64,000 bases of DNA from Jacaranda mimosifolia (lineage: Eukaryota > Streptophyta > Magnoliopsida > Lamiales > Bignoniaceae). The stretch is taken from NCBI GenBank assembly GCA_018894105.1, contig CM032133.1:17622501-17686500 (forward strand), read 5' to 3'. Shown one piece after another: positions 48,836 to 58,599 of this stretch. Both the position numbers and the translations under genes were made by a program. Position 1 is the first letter of the stretch; each line of letters begins with the position of its first letter. The notes under the pieces were generated by a model. The model saw only the letters and a list, made by a program, of their open reading frames with translations, searched no databases and was not told the DNA's origin.

Positions 48836-49064
48836 TGATAAATCAATCACATGCATGAATATTTATCTTGATATTTCTGTTACAGAATTTGTTATCCCTT
48901 TCTCCACGTGTACATTGATAGATAGGTCACATTTTTCTAGATTATTCGTCCTCACGCATCCTGTGAGTCTGTTCCTTGTATATATATTTCTTGTATCATC
49001 ATTGCAGAATATATATAATACTACATCATTTTTCTCCCATCATGCTTCTCCCAAAATTCTCTCA
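48836..49064 (+). repeat. 5' LTR of the young copia element
   Basis: 229 bp, TGATAAATCA...TTCTCTCA, preceded by the TSD CTTGC. Confidence 0.95.
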
Positions 49065-49076
49065 TGGTATCAAAGC
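49065..49076 (+). other. Primer-binding site of the young copia element
   Basis: TGGTATCAAAGC, one mismatch from the initiator-Met type TGGTATCAGAGC, directly after the LTR. Confidence 0.93.
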
Positions 49077-49116
49077 CATGGTCCTTCCCTAACCTCTCCT
49101 CAACTTTTTTTCAGCA

Positions 49117-49199
49117 ATGGCTTCCTCCACAGATCCCACCCTTAATCCCTCCAGTCCTTATTATCTGCATCCCAATGAAAATCCATCCTTAATATTAGT
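49117..49199 (+). pseudogene. Copia gag, N-terminal stub
   Basis: MASSTDPTLNPSSPYYLHPN followed by ENPSLILV, the typical start of a copia Gag with the YYLHPNENPS motif. The frame is cut at about 49199, where it jumps into pol in another frame (SLGYTQS). Everything from the middle of gag to the middle of RT is deleted. Gag-like sequence ends TTAGTG and pol resumes AGTGCTCTTC, so a few bases of microhomology may mark the join (inference). Confidence 0.8.
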
Positions 49200-49211
49200 G
49201 CTCTTCTTTCT

Positions 49212-50276
49212 TTGGGCTACACACAATCTATGGCTGATCATTCTCTTTTTATCAAGTCTTCCGATTCATCCATCACCACTATTCTTGTCTACGTGGATGA
49301 TATTGTTCTCGCTGGTGACAATTTAAATGAAATCAACTCCTTCAAGGCTTATCTTGATGATTCTTTTTGGATTAAGGACCTCGGTGATCTCCGTTTCTTT
49401 CTTGGGTTGGATGTTGCTCGCTCATCAAAGGGCATTGCTCTCTGTCAACGCAAATATGCGCTTGACATCCTTACTGACACAGGTTTTCTTGGCAGTAAAC
49501 CCATCACAACACCCATGGATCCTTCCTTGAGGCTATGTAAGGATTCTGGTGAGCCCCTTTCAGATGCTTCTTCTTATCGCCGCCTCATCGGTCGCCTTTT
49601 ATACTTAACCTCCACCCGGCCGGACATTGTTTTTGCTGTGCAACGGCTCAGTCAGTTCATGGACTTACCCACCACTTCCCACTTGCAAGCAGCACATCGT
49701 GTCCTTCGATACATTAAGTCCGCCCCTGGTTTAGGTATTTTCTTCTCTGCCAATTCATCCTCAGTGCTGAAAGCCTTTAGCGACGCTGATTGGGCTACCT
49801 GTTTAGATAGCCGGCGTTCCATCACTGGCTTCTTCATTTTTCTCGGCGACTCTCTCGTCAGCTGGAAGGCTAAGAAACAATCAACTGTTTCCCGATCTTC
49901 TTCTGAGGCAGAATATCGTGCCCTCGCATCGACAACATGTGAACTTCAATGGCTTCATTTCCTTCTTCATGACTTCCGGATTGATACCTCTAGTCCGGCC
50001 CTTCTTTTCTGTGATAGTCAGTCAGCTCTTCAGATTACTAAAAATCCTACATTTCATGAACGTACTAAACACATTGATATCGACTGTCACCTCGTCCGCG
50101 AAAAGGTTCAATCGGGTCTCATCCACCTTATGCCGTGTTCTTCTTCAGACCAACTTGCTGATATCTGCACAAAGCCTTTACCCATCTCCTCTTTCAAATT
50201 AATTATGTCCAAGCTAGGCCTGATAAACATACACGCTCCAGCTTGCGGGGGGATGATAAATCAGTCACATGCATGA
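49212..50276 (+). CDS. Copia pol, C-terminal RT plus RNase H, intact 354-codon frame
   Basis: Open from the Met of MGYTQSMADHSLFIKSS to a stop just inside the 3' LTR. RT active site YVDD lies at residues 27-30, with the DLRFFLGLDVARS region following. RNase H carries DADWA, SSSEAEYRALAST, CDSQSA and TKHIDIDCH, so the catalytic acidic residues are all present, and the usual IADICTKPLP-like end is kept (LADICTKPLP). The palm and fingers of RT before YVDD are missing, so it is not a working polymerase. An RNase H domain of this kind removes RNA from RNA:DNA hybrids in the particle. No stop has accumulated, in line with the young LTRs. The Met chosen is the first in frame; a natural start is unlikely. 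Confidence 0.9.
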   Translation: MGYTQSMADHSLFIKSSDSSITTILVYVDDIVLAGDNLNEINSFKAYLDDSFWIKDLGDLRFFLGLDVARSSKGIALCQRKYALDILTDTGFLGSKPITTPMDPSLRLCKDSGEPLSDASSYRRLIGRLLYLTSTRPDIVFAVQRLSQFMDLPTTSHLQAAHRVLRYIKSAPGLGIFFSANSSSVLKAFSDADWATCLDSRRSITGFFIFLGDSLVSWKAKKQSTVSRSSSEAEYRALASTTCELQWLHFLLHDFRIDTSSPALLFCDSQSALQITKNPTFHERTKHIDIDCHLVREKVQSGLIHLMPCSSSDQLADICTKPLPISSFKLIMSKLGLINIHAPACGGMINQSHA

Positions 50277-50482
50277 ATATTTATCTTGATATTTCTGTTA
50301 CAGAATTTGTTATCCCTTTCTCCACGTGTACGTTGATAGATAGGTCACATTTTCTAGATTATTCGTTCCTCACGCATCCTGTGAGTCTGTTCCTTGTATA
50401 TATATTTCCTGTATCATCATTGCAAAATATATATAATACTACATCATTTTTCTCCCATCATGCTTCTCCCAAAATTCTCTCA
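50254..50482 (+). repeat. 3' LTR of the young copia element
   Basis: 229 bp, preceded by the purine tract GGGGGGA and followed by the TSD CTTGC. Confidence 0.95.
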
Positions 50483-50697
50483 CTTGCCGTTAAATTGAAG
50501 AAAGAAACCTTCCTTAATCATGGGATATGATTGTTAAGGGACTTACTTTACAAAGCAAAGGATAGAATTCACAAGTACCCATTTGAACGAACTACAAGAG
50601 CACAAGTGATTCGATCGCTTTAAGTTTCCAAAGAGGACGACTAGGAAAATAAGCTTCTACTTGTAGATTTTCAACATACATTGCTCACTTTCTTGAG
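50483..50697 (+). pseudogene. Possible decayed exon interrupted by the young copia element
   Basis: Joining 48818-48835 to 50488 across the insertion gives a protein-like run: VVEELAVKLKKETF, NHGI, a stop, LLRDLLYKAKDRIHKYPFE and RTTRAQVIRSL, then two more stops and ENKLLLVDFQHTLLTFL. A splice-acceptor-like TAG precedes it and a GAG/GTACAT donor-like site follows at about 50697. All three stops could come from C:G to T:A changes. I do not recognise the protein. Confidence 0.3.
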
Positions 50698-51381
50698 GTA
50701 CATATATTGGAGAAAAGAAGAAGCTGCAGTTGATTCCCTTAATATGTGACCGTGCTAGTAATTATGTAGCCTAGTCAGTGTTCCAAGAAACTTGTGTTTG
50801 CTTCTCGTTATCTATATTGGTTTTCTTACTAGTTGTCTCAATAAATATGATTGCTTCTTGTTGTTTTCTACCTTATTTTGTACTAACCCTCTTTTTGAAC
50901 TATTAATTGATTTTGAAGCTTAAAATCTTAAATGAAAACATAGTTAGTATAGTAGGCTATTTGGTCAAAGCACTATAATCTCTTGCATTGTTACTTTATC
51001 ATTTTTATCTATCTCATTTCTCCCCTGGAACTTCCATTGTCACACTTTAGAAAATTATCTATTCAAAAATTTCAAAAATAAAAAAGAAAAGTATTTTTTG
51101 GCCTAATTCACCCACGTTTAGGCTATTTTCTATCATTTTCTTTTATCGAAATAACATGCTTTCGAGCCTCCTAGTCCAAGATAGTCGAAGGAGAAGAACT
51201 AGAGGATTTAAGTTAGAGATCTAGTACTTAAATTTTATAAAAATCAATAAAGTTTATATTTATCCATTTTTTTATATTTTTATTTTATAAATATGAAATT
51301 AATGCAAACAATCATAAATCTAAATTTGGTAAATCTTATTGTTTTTGTTTAGGTTCTTCAAAAAAAAGATTAATGTTTATT
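50698..51381. other. Intergenic DNA, nothing recognised
   Basis: No sustained frame or element end. Confidence 0.4.
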
Positions 51382-51619
51382 CACTACAAAAAACTAAAGC
51401 ATTAGTTGCGATCAATTCGTAGTTCATACTCAAAATTATTAGTTTTAGCTTCGAAATTGACTAATCCAAATCTAAAGTAGATGCTTTGATGTTTATTCTC
51501 TTTTATATATATATATATATATATGTTTTCCTTCGAAAACTGCATAGCTATTCTGTTGAGCTGCGAATGTAAAACTATGGAATGATAGTTAATAATTTGT
51601 GTTGCTTGTAATTTGAAAA

Positions 51620-51650
<31 letters not shown>

Positions 51651-51780
51651 TTGCTACGAAAAATCGTATTTATAAATTTAGCTATAGCTACAAAATTAAT
51701 TTCATGGTAATTTTTTTTATAACAAATACCTAATATTTGTAATCATTCTATTGGATTTATCACGAAACAATGTTAAGCCG
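51382..51780 (+). mobile_element. CACTA-like terminal region
   Basis: CACTACAAAAAACTAAAGC at 51382 is a typical CACTA end. It is followed by short repeats such as TTAGTTGCGATC, TTTAGCTTCGAAA and TTTGCTACGAAAAA. The other end is not visible and the right limit is a guess. Confidence 0.5.
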
Positions 51781-53130
51781 TATGGCTGATATCAGCTGGT
51801 TAAAAATGAAAACATAGAGGGGAGATTGGAAGTAGATTATTAGTTGTTAGAGTGGAAGTCATTGTTAAAGACATCAATTTGCTAAATATGTGATATTGAT
51901 ATTTGAAATATTTTAATATTAAAAATTATATTTTTTAGGATAAAGAGCACTGGTGAAATAAATTATAAGTCTAGTAGTATGATAGACAATTATTCTCATC
52001 ATTAGCTAGTACCACAAATTGTTGCGATTCCTACACGCTTAAGCACCTATTAACTTCTATCTATGCTTTAAAATTTTTTTACACATAAGAATACGTATTA
52101 TGTTGCCTTGTTTATGATACTAGCACGTACTCACATATAAACGAAAGAAAAAAAAAGTTTAATTAAGCAAAAGAAAATTAACCTGTGGATCTTTGCATTC
52201 AATATAACTTGTCGTTCATGATTTATATTGAGCCATCCTATGATGTAATTGGACTATATATATTAATTTTTGAAAGGAGATAAACTAAGAGTATTAATGT
52301 TAGATTAGCACAACAATCTAGCTATCACGTATAGTAAACTTAAGTCTTCTTAGAGATGGCCAAATAGAGCAGGATTTCATACAAGGAAGAGTAATTTGTT
52401 AATGGCATCCCAGCAAATGGAATGAAAATGTGATGAACACGAGACGAATTTTGCTTAATTGAAATCCACTTAATAATTTGATGAGATGAGAAAATGATGT
52501 GACATGGATATTAGTCAAATAAAACGGAGCAACTTGAAAAATGAAGCCAAGTCCTTAGCACTTAGAAGGGACCATGATACTTTCCAGAATCGGATGAAGG
52601 CAGCTGACCACATGAAATAATATCACATGGAATAAATTAGTTAGGACCTTCGAAGCTTGAGCCACTAGATGGAAGATCTTGAGCTACCAGATGGAAGATC
52701 TTTATGTTGATCACATCGTACAATCCGTACACTTATTTATAGTTGATGGCATACCAATCATAAGCTAATTTGGAGTTATTGGCCTAGTTCTTCTAGACCA
52801 AGATTTACCATTTGAGAACTTAATGCTTCCACATCACAGCTCATGAAAGATATTTAGCACGTATTTGAACTTGTGATTTTTGTAATTCACACACACATGC
52901 ACTAGAGCCACTCGAATTTGAATTTTGAATCTCACACATATAAGTGCGAGGATGATTTATTCAATTAATTAATAAGTAGCTCAACATAAATTAATGTTAA
53001 TTGTCTATAAAGATTGTATTAGCTATGTCCCTAGTTACACACCAATACTTGTGCACTAATTTGGTCTTAGACGTCAGTTCTCTTGGTTTAGATCATATAT
53101 TCCAATTAGTATTTCATCTTTTATTCCATT
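51781..53130. other. Intergenic DNA upstream of the RADIALIS-like gene
   Basis: AT-rich, no reading frame. A short tandem duplication of a 22-bp unit ending AGATGGAAGATC is at about 52658-52701. No further regulatory element can be assigned from sequence alone. Confidence 0.45.
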
Positions 53131-53520
53131 CTATAAATATATGTACATGTTTAAAAAAAAAATTCTTATAAAAATAATTGATTGAGAATTAGATACATTT
53201 AGTATATATACATTAAATTGAAATAGGAGATGAAATAAGAAATAGAATAGAGGCACCAAAGTGCAGTTCTCTTTGTTAAAATAAGTCTTATAGAGTATTT
53301 ATTGACTCTATTGATTCCATTTATTTTTATTATTTTTGAAAAATGGTTTGAAGGACCTATTGGAAAATCTTTGGCAACCCATAATCCCTTTTTCCCTCCT
53401 AGAGCTCTTGCTTTCTTGTTTAAAGCTAGTCCTGAAATCCTCATCCTCAAGATAAACTCACCATTTTCTCTAACCCACCAACTTCTAATTATTAAGATCA
53501 TGTTATAAATCAAATAATAA
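53131..53520 (+). promoter_or_regulatory. Probable promoter/5' leader of the RADIALIS-like gene
   Basis: A TATA-like CTATAAATATATG lies at about 53131, some 390 bp before the ATG, so the leader would be long if it is used. Nothing nearer the ATG looks better. ORFs of 68 and 104 aa on opposite strands cover the same bases (53199-53513) and cannot both be real. I regard neither as coding. Confidence 0.3.
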
Positions 53521-53772
53521 ATGGCATCAAATAGTTCCCTTTCTTATTCAGACAACTCAAGTACTTCCTCTTGGACGCTAGTACAGAACAAACTATTTGA
53601 GAAGACCTCCGCTATCTACAACAAGGATACACCGGATCGTTGGCAAAACATTGCCAGGGCTGTGGGGGGAAAATTAGCTGAGGAAGTGAAGCAGCATTAT
53701 GAGATTCTTGTACGGGACCTTAAGCACATTGAGTCTGGCAATCTCTCGTTCCCAAATTACAGACTAAACTAA
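53521..53772 (+). CDS. RADIALIS-like single-MYB/SANT protein
   Basis: 83 residues, a normal length for the family. A Ser-rich N-terminus (1-17) is followed by one MYB/SANT domain with the spaced aromatics Trp18, Trp41 and Tyr60. The family hallmarks KDTPDRW (35-41), IARAVGGK (44-51), [11 protein letters not shown] (54-64) and [12 protein letters not shown] (70-81) are all present. Snapdragon RADIALIS, which helps set dorsal petal identity, competes with the larger MYB protein DIVARICATA for shared partner proteins in the nucleus. Related RL/RSM proteins act in development and light responses (established for the family; role here not known). Thr29-Ser30 replaces the more usual Ala-Leu in helix 1. 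No stop or frameshift. It is the only intact host gene in the window. The assignment is firm; the exact orthologue is not. Confidence 0.95.
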   Translation: MASNSSLSYSDNSSTSSWTLVQNKLFEKTSAIYNKDTPDRWQNIARAVGGKLAEEVKQHYEILVRDLKHIESGNLSFPNYRLN

Positions 53773-53794
53773 TTCAGCTTAAATTTCCTCTCAG

Positions 53795-54045
53795 GTAATG
53801 CACTTGAACTATTTCACCAGTCATGCTAAAAAATCTCTTAACTATATCTCCCTTTGGAGTTCCATATATAATCTAAAAGCTCAACAAATTGTGCCCCTTT
53901 AATTTGCGCAACTTTTGGCACCATCAATTGCTGCATCAGCTTTTCATTTTTCATCTCTTTTCCAATTATTAATTGAGCTCATGCATGATGCTACTAATTT
54001 ATCTACACAAACTTAATTTCTATGTTATTATATATACTGTTGCAG
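53795..54045 (+). other. Predicted intron in the 3' UTR of the RADIALIS-like gene
   Basis: Donor CTCTCAG/GTAATG at 53794/53795 and acceptor ACTGTTGCAG at 54036-54045 with a T-rich tract before it; 251 bp. It starts 22 bases after the stop codon. Introns near or just past the end of the reading frame occur in this gene family. Predicted, not proven. Confidence 0.55.
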
Positions 54046-54269
54046 TCTGGTGGAGTACAATTACAAGAAATTGCGATGGATTAATTGTTTCAACAAGAAA
54101 TTACAAGAAGTATCTACAAATTCTTGAGGATTGCAGGAAAATTACTGAAGCAGATCTGAGTTGCTTTTGCGACAACTATAAACACATAATTAATCTCCTC
54201 CACAGCAGAAGATTAAGATTAATCATGCCTATACATAATGTGTAGTTATTAAGATGAGTGTTTCTTGAA
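54046..54269 (+). other. Probable second exon (3' UTR) of the RADIALIS-like gene
   Basis: The non-coding stretch after the predicted acceptor is less AT-rich than its surroundings and runs up to the MITE at 54270. If the natural polyadenylation site lay beyond 54269, the MITE now sits between it and the gene. Confidence 0.4.
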
Positions 54270-54639
54270 GGGCTAATTACAATTTACCCCCCTGTGAAAT
54301 ATGAAATATTTATAACACCCCCTCGTGAAAAATAAACGTACAAAAAACCCCCCTATGTTTTAAAAAATCATGCAACGAACCCCCCGAGAGCATGGGTGTA
54401 AAACACGTGCCTATATGTGCAACTGAGCTTAAATTTTTATATATAAAAGGATAATTATACCCTTATTCATCAACCGTTGGATCTCCTTTTAAAATATCAA
54501 CGGTTTAAATTAAATCATATTATATTTTTAAAAAATATATATATAATGTGTATATATATATATTATATATTATATACAAGTGCATATATACATATTATCA
54601 TTTATATATATACAATTATATATATATATATAAATGAAT

Positions 54640-54892
54640 ACCGCCGGCATCCGGCAGTCTGCAGCCAGAAGCCAACAGCCCACAGCCACCATCGGCAGCC
54701 GGAGATACTATATATAAAAAAAAAGTAAAAAAAAGCGGATGGCAGCCGTTGGCCAACATCAACACGACTGTCATGGCTATATTGGCCATGGCAGCCAGTG
54801 GCCGGATCTGGCGGGATCTGGCCATAATACTGGCATGGCAGCCATGGCGACAGTAAGATTTGGGGAGACGGGGTGGAGTGGGGTGGGTAGGG
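54640..54892. other. GC-rich core of MITE copy 3
   Basis: GCCGGCATCCGGCAG opens a GC-rich block with GCAGCC and CCATGGC motifs, broken by an A-run (54716-54734). It ends in TGGGGAGACGGGG and further G-runs to 54892. It is flanked by TA repeats. ORFs of 69 and 83 aa on opposite strands cross it and are not credible. Confidence 0.6.
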
Positions 54893-55142
54893 TTTTGTAG
54901 TATATATATATATATTATGATATATGTATTATATATATTATCATATATATGATAATAAATATATAAATATAATTATCTTATAAAAAATGTATATGTATAT
55001 AAATATATTATATATTTTCATAAATATATATAATATTTAATTTGAAATAAATACTTAGAAAGAAAAAGATATAAATAAAATTATTTAAATTTTATAGATA
55101 AATTTATATAAAGATGATGTTATTAAATAATTGTATACATTA

Positions 55143-55143
55143 T

Positions 55144-55165
<22 letters not shown>
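55143..55165. repeat. (CA)n microsatellite in MITE copy 3
   Basis: Eleven CA units followed by a TA run. Confidence 0.9.
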
Positions 55166-55178
<13 letters not shown>

Positions 55179-55902
55179 GATAAGAACATCATATATAGTA
55201 ATATATATGTATAAATATCTTATCAAAAAAATATATGTATATATTATATATATATATTTTAATAAATATATATAATATTTAATTTGAAATGAATAATTAG
55301 AAAGAAAAAATATATAAATAAAAGTTATTTAAATTTTATAGATAAATTTATATATGTATATATATTATATATGTATTTAAGTATAAATAAAAAATATGTT
55401 ATATATTTTTATGAAATTTAAATTTTATTTTCTTTGGAATGAATTAATTGAAAGAAAGATTAATATAATTGATAAAGTAAAAATAAAAGTGATTTTAATT
55501 TTATAAATAAATTTATATATGTATAAAATGAGAATATATGAAATAATGAGAAATGAGAAATAATAATAAATTTATATATATGTATAAAATGAGAAATATG
55601 TGAAATAAAGAAAGAAGGGAGAAATGAGAAATAAAAAGAAAAGAAAAGAATGAAAGAAAAGAAAAAAAATATGATAATAAAAGGTTATTTAAATTGAATT
55701 GAAAATATATTAAATGATTAAGGGTAAATTAGTTTTTTCATATTAAAATTATATTAAATGAGCAGCAAATGAGAAGGAGGAGGCGGTGTGCATGGTTTTT
55801 TAAAACACAAGGGTTTTTTTTGTACGTTTATTTTTCATGGGGAGATGTTATGAATATTTCATATTTCACAGGGGGGTTAAATTGTCATTAACCCGTTTCT
55901 TG

Positions 55903-56224
55903 AATATCCCTGAAAGCACTGTCTTTCCACTTGACTTAATGATGTTGTCTCAAATTTCACAAGAATATGTTATTTATATGTCATCTACAAAGATTACTGT
56001 TTATGTGGAAGACCGAGTGTGGGTTCTGGGACTAGTGATGATTCGAGACTTGTGGGTCTCAAATTTAATAAGAATTACACTTGAATGGAATGAGTTAATT
56101 ATTACCTGGTTTTAAATATCTTCCCTCTTATTTGCTCAACATTTTTTTTCACATTGTTCACTTTATACTACATGGTCTAAGTTGGACATGACTAATCCAT
56201 GACGTTAAATTACAACTTATGAGA
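55903..56224. other. DNA between MITE copy 3 and the Tourist-like MITE
   Basis: Originally continuous with the 3' flank of the RADIALIS-like gene before the MITE inserted. The 92-aa ORF at 55837 begins inside the MITE arm and shows no domain. Confidence 0.4.
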
Positions 56225-56561
56225 TTAATAGTTGTTCCGCTAAATTTATTTAAAGCATCTTATAGACTCCTACATCTTATATATAAAATATTATATTATA
56301 TTTTGAAAATAAACTTTTAAAGGATTTTAATAAACAAGATCTTGAAACTTATAACATGTAAGTAATGACTAACATGGTTAAAATTTAAAATATTTTTAAA
56401 ATTTTAAAAATAAGTTAGTGTGTTCTTACTTTAAAAAAAAAAAAAAAAAAGTGTCATAAGATCCTAAACATCTTATTTGATGAGCTTGGATGCTCATTCT
56501 TTTATAAAATATTGTCAAATACTTTATAACATCTTATAAGATGTTGTGAGGAGCATGTAAG
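56225..56561. mobile_element. Tourist-like MITE, copy 2, right end missing
   Basis: Built of the same CATCTTATAAGATGTT-type motifs as the element at 22819, in the same order, with a poly-A run at about 56432-56450. The left terminus is eroded. The right terminus is cut by the copia LTR starting at 56562. Confidence 0.55.
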
Positions 56562-57441
56562 TGTTAGAAAAATAAGGTCCAGTAGAGGGCGAATTGGGAT
56601 CAAATTTGTTTTAAATAATCCATTTTTTATGTTTTTTATCAAATTACTTTTAGCAATTAATAAAAAAAAAAAGAAGTTTCGAAGATGAATGGAAGTTCTA
56701 GAGGAAAAGCTTCAAGAAATAACAAGCAATAAGATAAAGACACAAAGCATTTATAGCGATTCAACAATACCAACATCCACTACCTAAGTTTACACTTAAA
56801 ATTTTAAGCTGCAAGTTCCACTAAAAACTCCAAAGAGAATTAATGCAAATATATTTCAATAAACTAAACAAGCAAAATAAAAAATAATTGTAACTAAACA
56901 AACCAATACAGGAAGGAGGGTAAACAATCAAATATCCCTATTACCACAAGACTATAGGGTTGATGATAGTTGTAGTTGGAATGAATCAACATACTATTTC
57001 TCTTCTCGATCAAAGCTATCTCAAGAAAGTTAAATGATATAAACAAACCACGTGAGCAAATACTTATTCAAACATGTCATATCCTAGGATTTAAATAGTA
57101 GTTTCCATAAACCATATTAGTACTTCCAATGATAACTTAAAATAATTAAACTTGTTCTTGGAATGAAAATTCTCAAAATCTTGGAATCAATAATCTCCTC
57201 GAATAGCAATCTTTATAATCCTCTTGGGTAGTTCCAATGATCCTTCGAATTAATATTTACAACATAACTAACCATATTTAAGCATTGGTTTTGCGGATGG
57301 AAATTTGTTGCAATTTTTGGTATCAAATCAATGATAAAATATGTGTTTGATTTGATCAAAGAAAACAAAATCACCAATCATCAAAACAAGAAAACAAAAT
57401 AATTGTCATTCATCATAATTAATTGTAGAAGATTTCTAACA
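56562..57441 (-). repeat. 3' LTR of the minus-strand copia relic
   Basis: 880 bp with perfect 9-bp terminal inverted repeats, TGTTAGAAA and TTTCTAACA. Just inside the element the sense-strand polypurine tract AAAAAAATGGGAAGAT (57442-57457) abuts it. Confidence 0.88.
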
Positions 57442-57809
57442 ATCTTCCCATTTTTTTATGATGACAAAAACATTTTACTTTGTGCAATATTATCCTTGTA
57501 TAAGACCCCCATATTTTCCAAATAAGTCAAATAGTTGCCATATATACATAGTGCACAAGCTAACTTCCCTTAATTAAATGTGCCATTATTATGTTGAAAA
57601 AAAAAAAAAAAGCATTAACAGTTATATAATTTGAAAAGGCCTGACACTTTTGAAGAGAAACAAAAGATGCATATAATGATTCTAAAGCAAAGCAAACGTG
57701 AATGTCTCCCCCTTCAGCACCAAAGTGAGAGTTTAGAGAAACGATGATAGTGTGATGTGATGTAATGAAAATACTTTAAGATGACGAATATCAATAGAAA
57801 TTATAGATA

Positions 57810-57920
57810 TAAGGAAAACTCTAAATTGCAAGATGACATCTTAAAAAAGTTAAATCTATCTTTCGTAAGTGGTTTAATGAAAATATCCACTAATTTATTT
57901 GTATAGAATGAAAGCAAATA
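57810..57920 (-). pseudogene. Last codons of copia pol (RNase H end)
   Basis: The minus strand reads NKLVDIFIKPLTKDRFNFLR then CHLAI-stop, the family's ADIFTKPL...FxxLRxxLG ending. Preceding bases give only short fragments of RNase H. Confidence 0.75.
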
Positions 57921-58599
57921 AACATGTCCATGAGTCAAAGAGAAGGTAATCATATTATCATTATAAAAATATATTATACTGGATATTTAATAATTTTCTT
58001 AAATTTGTGTGTTGTTCATTAAAATAATTTAACTTTTCTTGTAGCCAACATAGTTCCTCCTCCCACCCCCTTCCTAAACTTGTGTAATCAATAAAACATT
58101 TTCTTTGTGAATTAATCTTTCATCATGTGATTACGGCTTCTGTTGTTCAAACATTATTTCTCCTTTTAAAGGAATTATTTTCACCGTGTCTTGCAAAACA
58201 AAGTTTATCTTTTCTAGGTAACCAATATTTATTAGGTCATTCTTTGTTAGCCTTTGGAATTTAAATGGTCTTAGTTCAATATCTTTCTTCAGTAGATATT
58301 TGCAAGAAATTTGTCTGGTTCTTCTATAGGTGTTACAGATTTTTTTTTATGATGCATATTCATATTAGAAGATTTTGTTGTATGATAAGCATGTGGTTCA
58401 AACATTTTGTCTTTTCCCTTGATAGATCTTTTCAATTCTAAGTTTCATGGAGCAGTATAACATTTCCATGTTCTCGTTTTTTATTTTTCTTGATAAGTTT
58501 GATCCTTTCTTTATTATCCCTTTTTTATGATCTTACTATAATTTTGAATTAATTCAAATATCTAATCATACATATAACTTGAAGTTGTTCCTTAAGAGA

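Larger units (their letters stand above)
48836..50482 (+). mobile_element. Young, internally deleted Ty1/copia element
   Basis: The perfect 5-bp TSD CTTGC lies at 48831-48835 and 50483-50487. Two 229-bp LTRs (48836-49064, 50254-50482) start TGATAAATCA and end AATTCTCTCA. By eye they differ by four substitutions and two single-base indels. A primer site (49065-49076), the first codons of gag, and then the RT/RNase H end of pol follow, with protease and integrase missing. A purine tract precedes the 3' LTR. The near-identity of the LTRs marks this as one of the youngest insertions here. Confidence 0.96.
54270..55892. mobile_element. Mutator-like MITE, copy 3 (10-bp TSD), next to the RADIALIS-like gene
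   Basis: The perfect 10-bp TSD GTTTCTTGAA lies at 54260-54269 and 55893-55902. The left arm (GGGCTAATTACAATTTACC, CTGTGAAATATGAAATATT, AATAAACGTACAAAAAA) is repeated inverted at 55785-55892 with few mismatches, so the TIRs exceed 100 bp. It has no transposase. It keeps the subterminal hairpin (54472-54505), the GC-rich core and an internal tandem duplication with a 242-bp period (55021 and 55263). Its arms are the best preserved of the three copies, so it is probably the youngest. Confidence 0.92.

Noticed and set aside
34230..49076. tRNA-like strings (TGGTATCAGAGC, TGGTATCAAAGC)
   Set aside because: These are retrotransposon primer-binding sites next to LTRs, not tRNA genes; no cloverleaf is present.
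53199..53513. 104-aa minus-strand ORF upstream of the RADIALIS-like gene
   Set aside because: Overlaps a 68-aa plus-strand ORF; no domain recognised; more likely leader or promoter DNA. An organelle-derived insert was considered but I could not support it.
55837..56115. 92-aa ORF
   Set aside because: Begins inside the MITE arm and continues into flanking DNA with no domain or family similarity.
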